Assembly: GCA_027924585.1 (NCBI GenBank)
Contig: BSBM01001067.1
Coordinates: 4,424,501-4,488,500, forward strand
Source: Larix kaempferi
Lineage: Eukaryota; Streptophyta; Pinopsida; Pinales; Pinaceae
DNA length: 64,000 bases
Reading direction: 5' to 3'
The position numbers and the translations under genes are program-made. Under the pieces are notes generated by a model. That model saw nothing but the letters and a program-made list of their open reading frames with translations. It ran no database searches and had not been told where the DNA came from. Shown here in pieces: positions 62,501 to 64,000 of the stretch (the stretch's first letter is position 1; each line of letters begins with the position of its first letter).

Positions 62501-64000
62501 TGCTCGCAAATTTCGGAACTCGAGCTGTCCTCGATTGACCATATAGAATTTACGTTCCTCCGATAAGATGCAAAATTATGAAAAAACATTGTGTTGGCAT
62601 CACCTAATTCAACCCACAGGTCTCTGATTTTCAACCTCCAGGTGCTCTCTTCAATGGCCAATAACTCATCAAGTTTACTCTGTAGAGTCTTCAGCAAGAG
62701 TCTATCTTCATCCAAAAATAGGCCATCCATATTGATATGATGAATTTATTGGATTTTTGCTTTTATTGCACTCGCTAGTTGTTGGTTTAGTTTTTTTTTT
62801 GCTTTTTCCCAATACTTTTTCTTATCCTTTAACCCTTTTAATTTAAAAATCAAATCCTCCAACGGATTAAGGAAATCAGATAATTCCACTTGGCTCCAAT
62901 ATGATCTAACCATAGCATAATACTCATCATCCTTTAGCCAAGTGCTATTAAATCTGAATGGTGTGTGAGATTTAAAGCCTAAATCGTCAAACTGTAAAAA
63001 GATCACCTGGTGATCAGAGATGTTTGAAGGCTCAATCCAAGAGAGAAACCTGTGAAAATTAGTAGCAATCGAATGAGAGATAAGGAACCTATCAAGTCTC
63101 TTACTGATGCACATATCCCTTGCCCGTTTATTTCTCCAAGTTGCTCCCAGCTTCATAGCAACAACATCTAAAAGCTGAACCCCATCAAACAAATCCTTGA
63201 AAAAACCAGCTAATTCATCCACTAACGTTGTTTTTCCCCACACTTCCGCCACTGAAAAAGTGAAATTGAGATCCCCTGCCACAATTAAATTCGGAGTATT
63301 AAGTATGCATGTAGCTTCAAGGGAATTCCAAAAACATTCCCTCTCCCTATAAGGAGCATAGATATTGAGAAGAGATAGCTCACAGACACTTGAGAGGAAA
63401 CGACCCTTCAATAAGATATACCCCATAGTTTTGAATGCTTTGAAGGAGGTAGTTTTTGGATTCCATCCAGTTAACATACCTCCCGAAACCCCACAAGAAT
63501 ACAAAGCACAAAAATACCAATATGGAATATGAGAATAAAAAACCCCCACAACATGTTCTACTAAGCACATAGTTTCTTGAATACAAATAACATCCAGGCT
63601 AGTAGAAGTGACAAAATTGAGCAGGGTCCTAGGCTTAGAAACCCCGCCAATCCCCCATATATTAAAGGACATAACTGACATTAGGGAACTGACTATAAGG
63701 AATCACCTACTATAAGGGTCCCTTGTGGAGAAGCTGACTTAGTACATGGGGGGTTCACTAAGTGAACTTGTTACATAGCATGATCGTTCGCATGATATTA
63801 AAGAATATCCCTAATTTCACTAAATATTGGAAAATGCCTCCTAAAATTGTATTGTTGATCCCCCCTCCCAATATGCCTTTCCAATTAAGAAACCACTAGT
63901 TTCACCATATATTGTAGGTATCCATTTTTATCAACCCATTTTTAATACCCCCTTTATATCATATTATCAAGTTGTAACAAAAAAGATCCCTAACACATCT
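59540..64000 (-). mobile_element. L1-type LINE, 5' part
   Basis: The minus-strand non-LTR element runs from beyond the window down to the chromovirus insertion. ORF2 domains appear in order; see the ORF2 entry. The 320 bp above ORF2 (63682-64000) hold no clear coding region and may be the ORF1-ORF2 spacer or 5' flank. Confidence 0.88.
59548..63681 (-). pseudogene. LINE ORF2: endonuclease, RT, zf-RVT, RNase H
   Basis: An APE-type endonuclease starts at ATG 63681 (SFNIWGIGG, CIQETM, VAGDLNFTF, SNISDHQVI). The RT follows at 62730-61741 (NDFRPIALCNLTYKVV, KLDLVKAYDQVNWDFL); its catalytic FVDD is at 61610-61599, and RT thumb text at 61548-61102 (KYLGFIIKP). The zf-RVT reverse-transcriptase zinc-binding region is at 60525-60115 (WENLLRRGNICPNICLLC, DHLFFQC), and a plant-type RNase H at 59871-59548 (GDSMFIIRWE, REYNCVADSLSKLA). 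Every open segment lies in one and the same frame, 1378 codons in all, interrupted by stops such as 62746 and 61741. Dead but little rearranged. Confidence 0.9.

Noticed and set aside
1-64000. tRNA, rRNA or snoRNA genes
   Set aside because: No cloverleaf with A and B boxes or rRNA-like block was recognised by eye; a covariance-model scan would be decisive.

Overview
The window looks like nuclear DNA of a land plant with a large, repeat-rich genome, perhaps a gymnosperm; the lineage is a guess. The signs are very low GC, plant-type LTR retrotransposons primed by initiator Met tRNA, plant L1-type LINE remains with a zf-RVT/RNase H tail, GT..AG introns, and only one convincing host gene in 64 kb. 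There are no operons, CRISPR arrays, rRNA or tRNA genes that I can support.

Layout. (1) 1-3505 and 35311-38925 are two direct copies of one 3.5 kb segment, which opens with the C-terminal part of a decayed LINE reverse transcriptase. (2) Between them lies a five-deep nest. A minus-strand Ty3/gypsy element (A, 3506-35310) is inserted in the LINE. It is hit by a solo copia-type LTR (5557-6163) and by a 22.7 kb LTR element without recognisable gag/pol (7749-30452, LTRs 2.28 kb, TSD TTGAA). That element contains a DNA transposon (about 15815-25530) bounded by arrays of the palindrome TTATTCGGCCGAATAA. The transposon in turn holds a Ty1/copia element (20073-24602, TSD ACCCT) with a large internal deletion. 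(3) 39165-39839 is a three-exon host gene on the minus strand for a 120-residue protein resembling the subtilisin propeptide (I9) inhibitor family. (4) 40300-43620 is AT-rich intergenic DNA. (5) 43620-64000 is a second nest: a minus-strand L1-type LINE is split by a plus-strand chromovirus with 3.2 kb LTRs (43808-59539), whose 5' LTR is split by a 4.4 kb chromovirus derivative (44395-48798, TSD GAGTT) lacking reverse transcriptase.

The most interesting item is the DNA transposon. Its four-exon gene (19462 to 16428, minus) can be followed in one frame for about 900 codons through three introns and only three nonsense codons. It shows a helix-turn-helix and three acidic motifs (VDFAENY, WSDGCAGQFK, HGKGENDGAG) spaced like a DDE/D nuclease. 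I recall these motifs from unnamed transposase-like proteins of invertebrates and fish, not from the common plant superfamilies. Together with the palindrome arrays it may be a poorly described plant transposon lineage, carried inside a non-autonomous LTR element.

The arrangement of the 3.5 kb copies suggests a large tandem duplication: its junction is at 3505/3506, with a short templated repeat. This predicts that sequence just left of the window is the 5' LTR of another copy of gypsy A.
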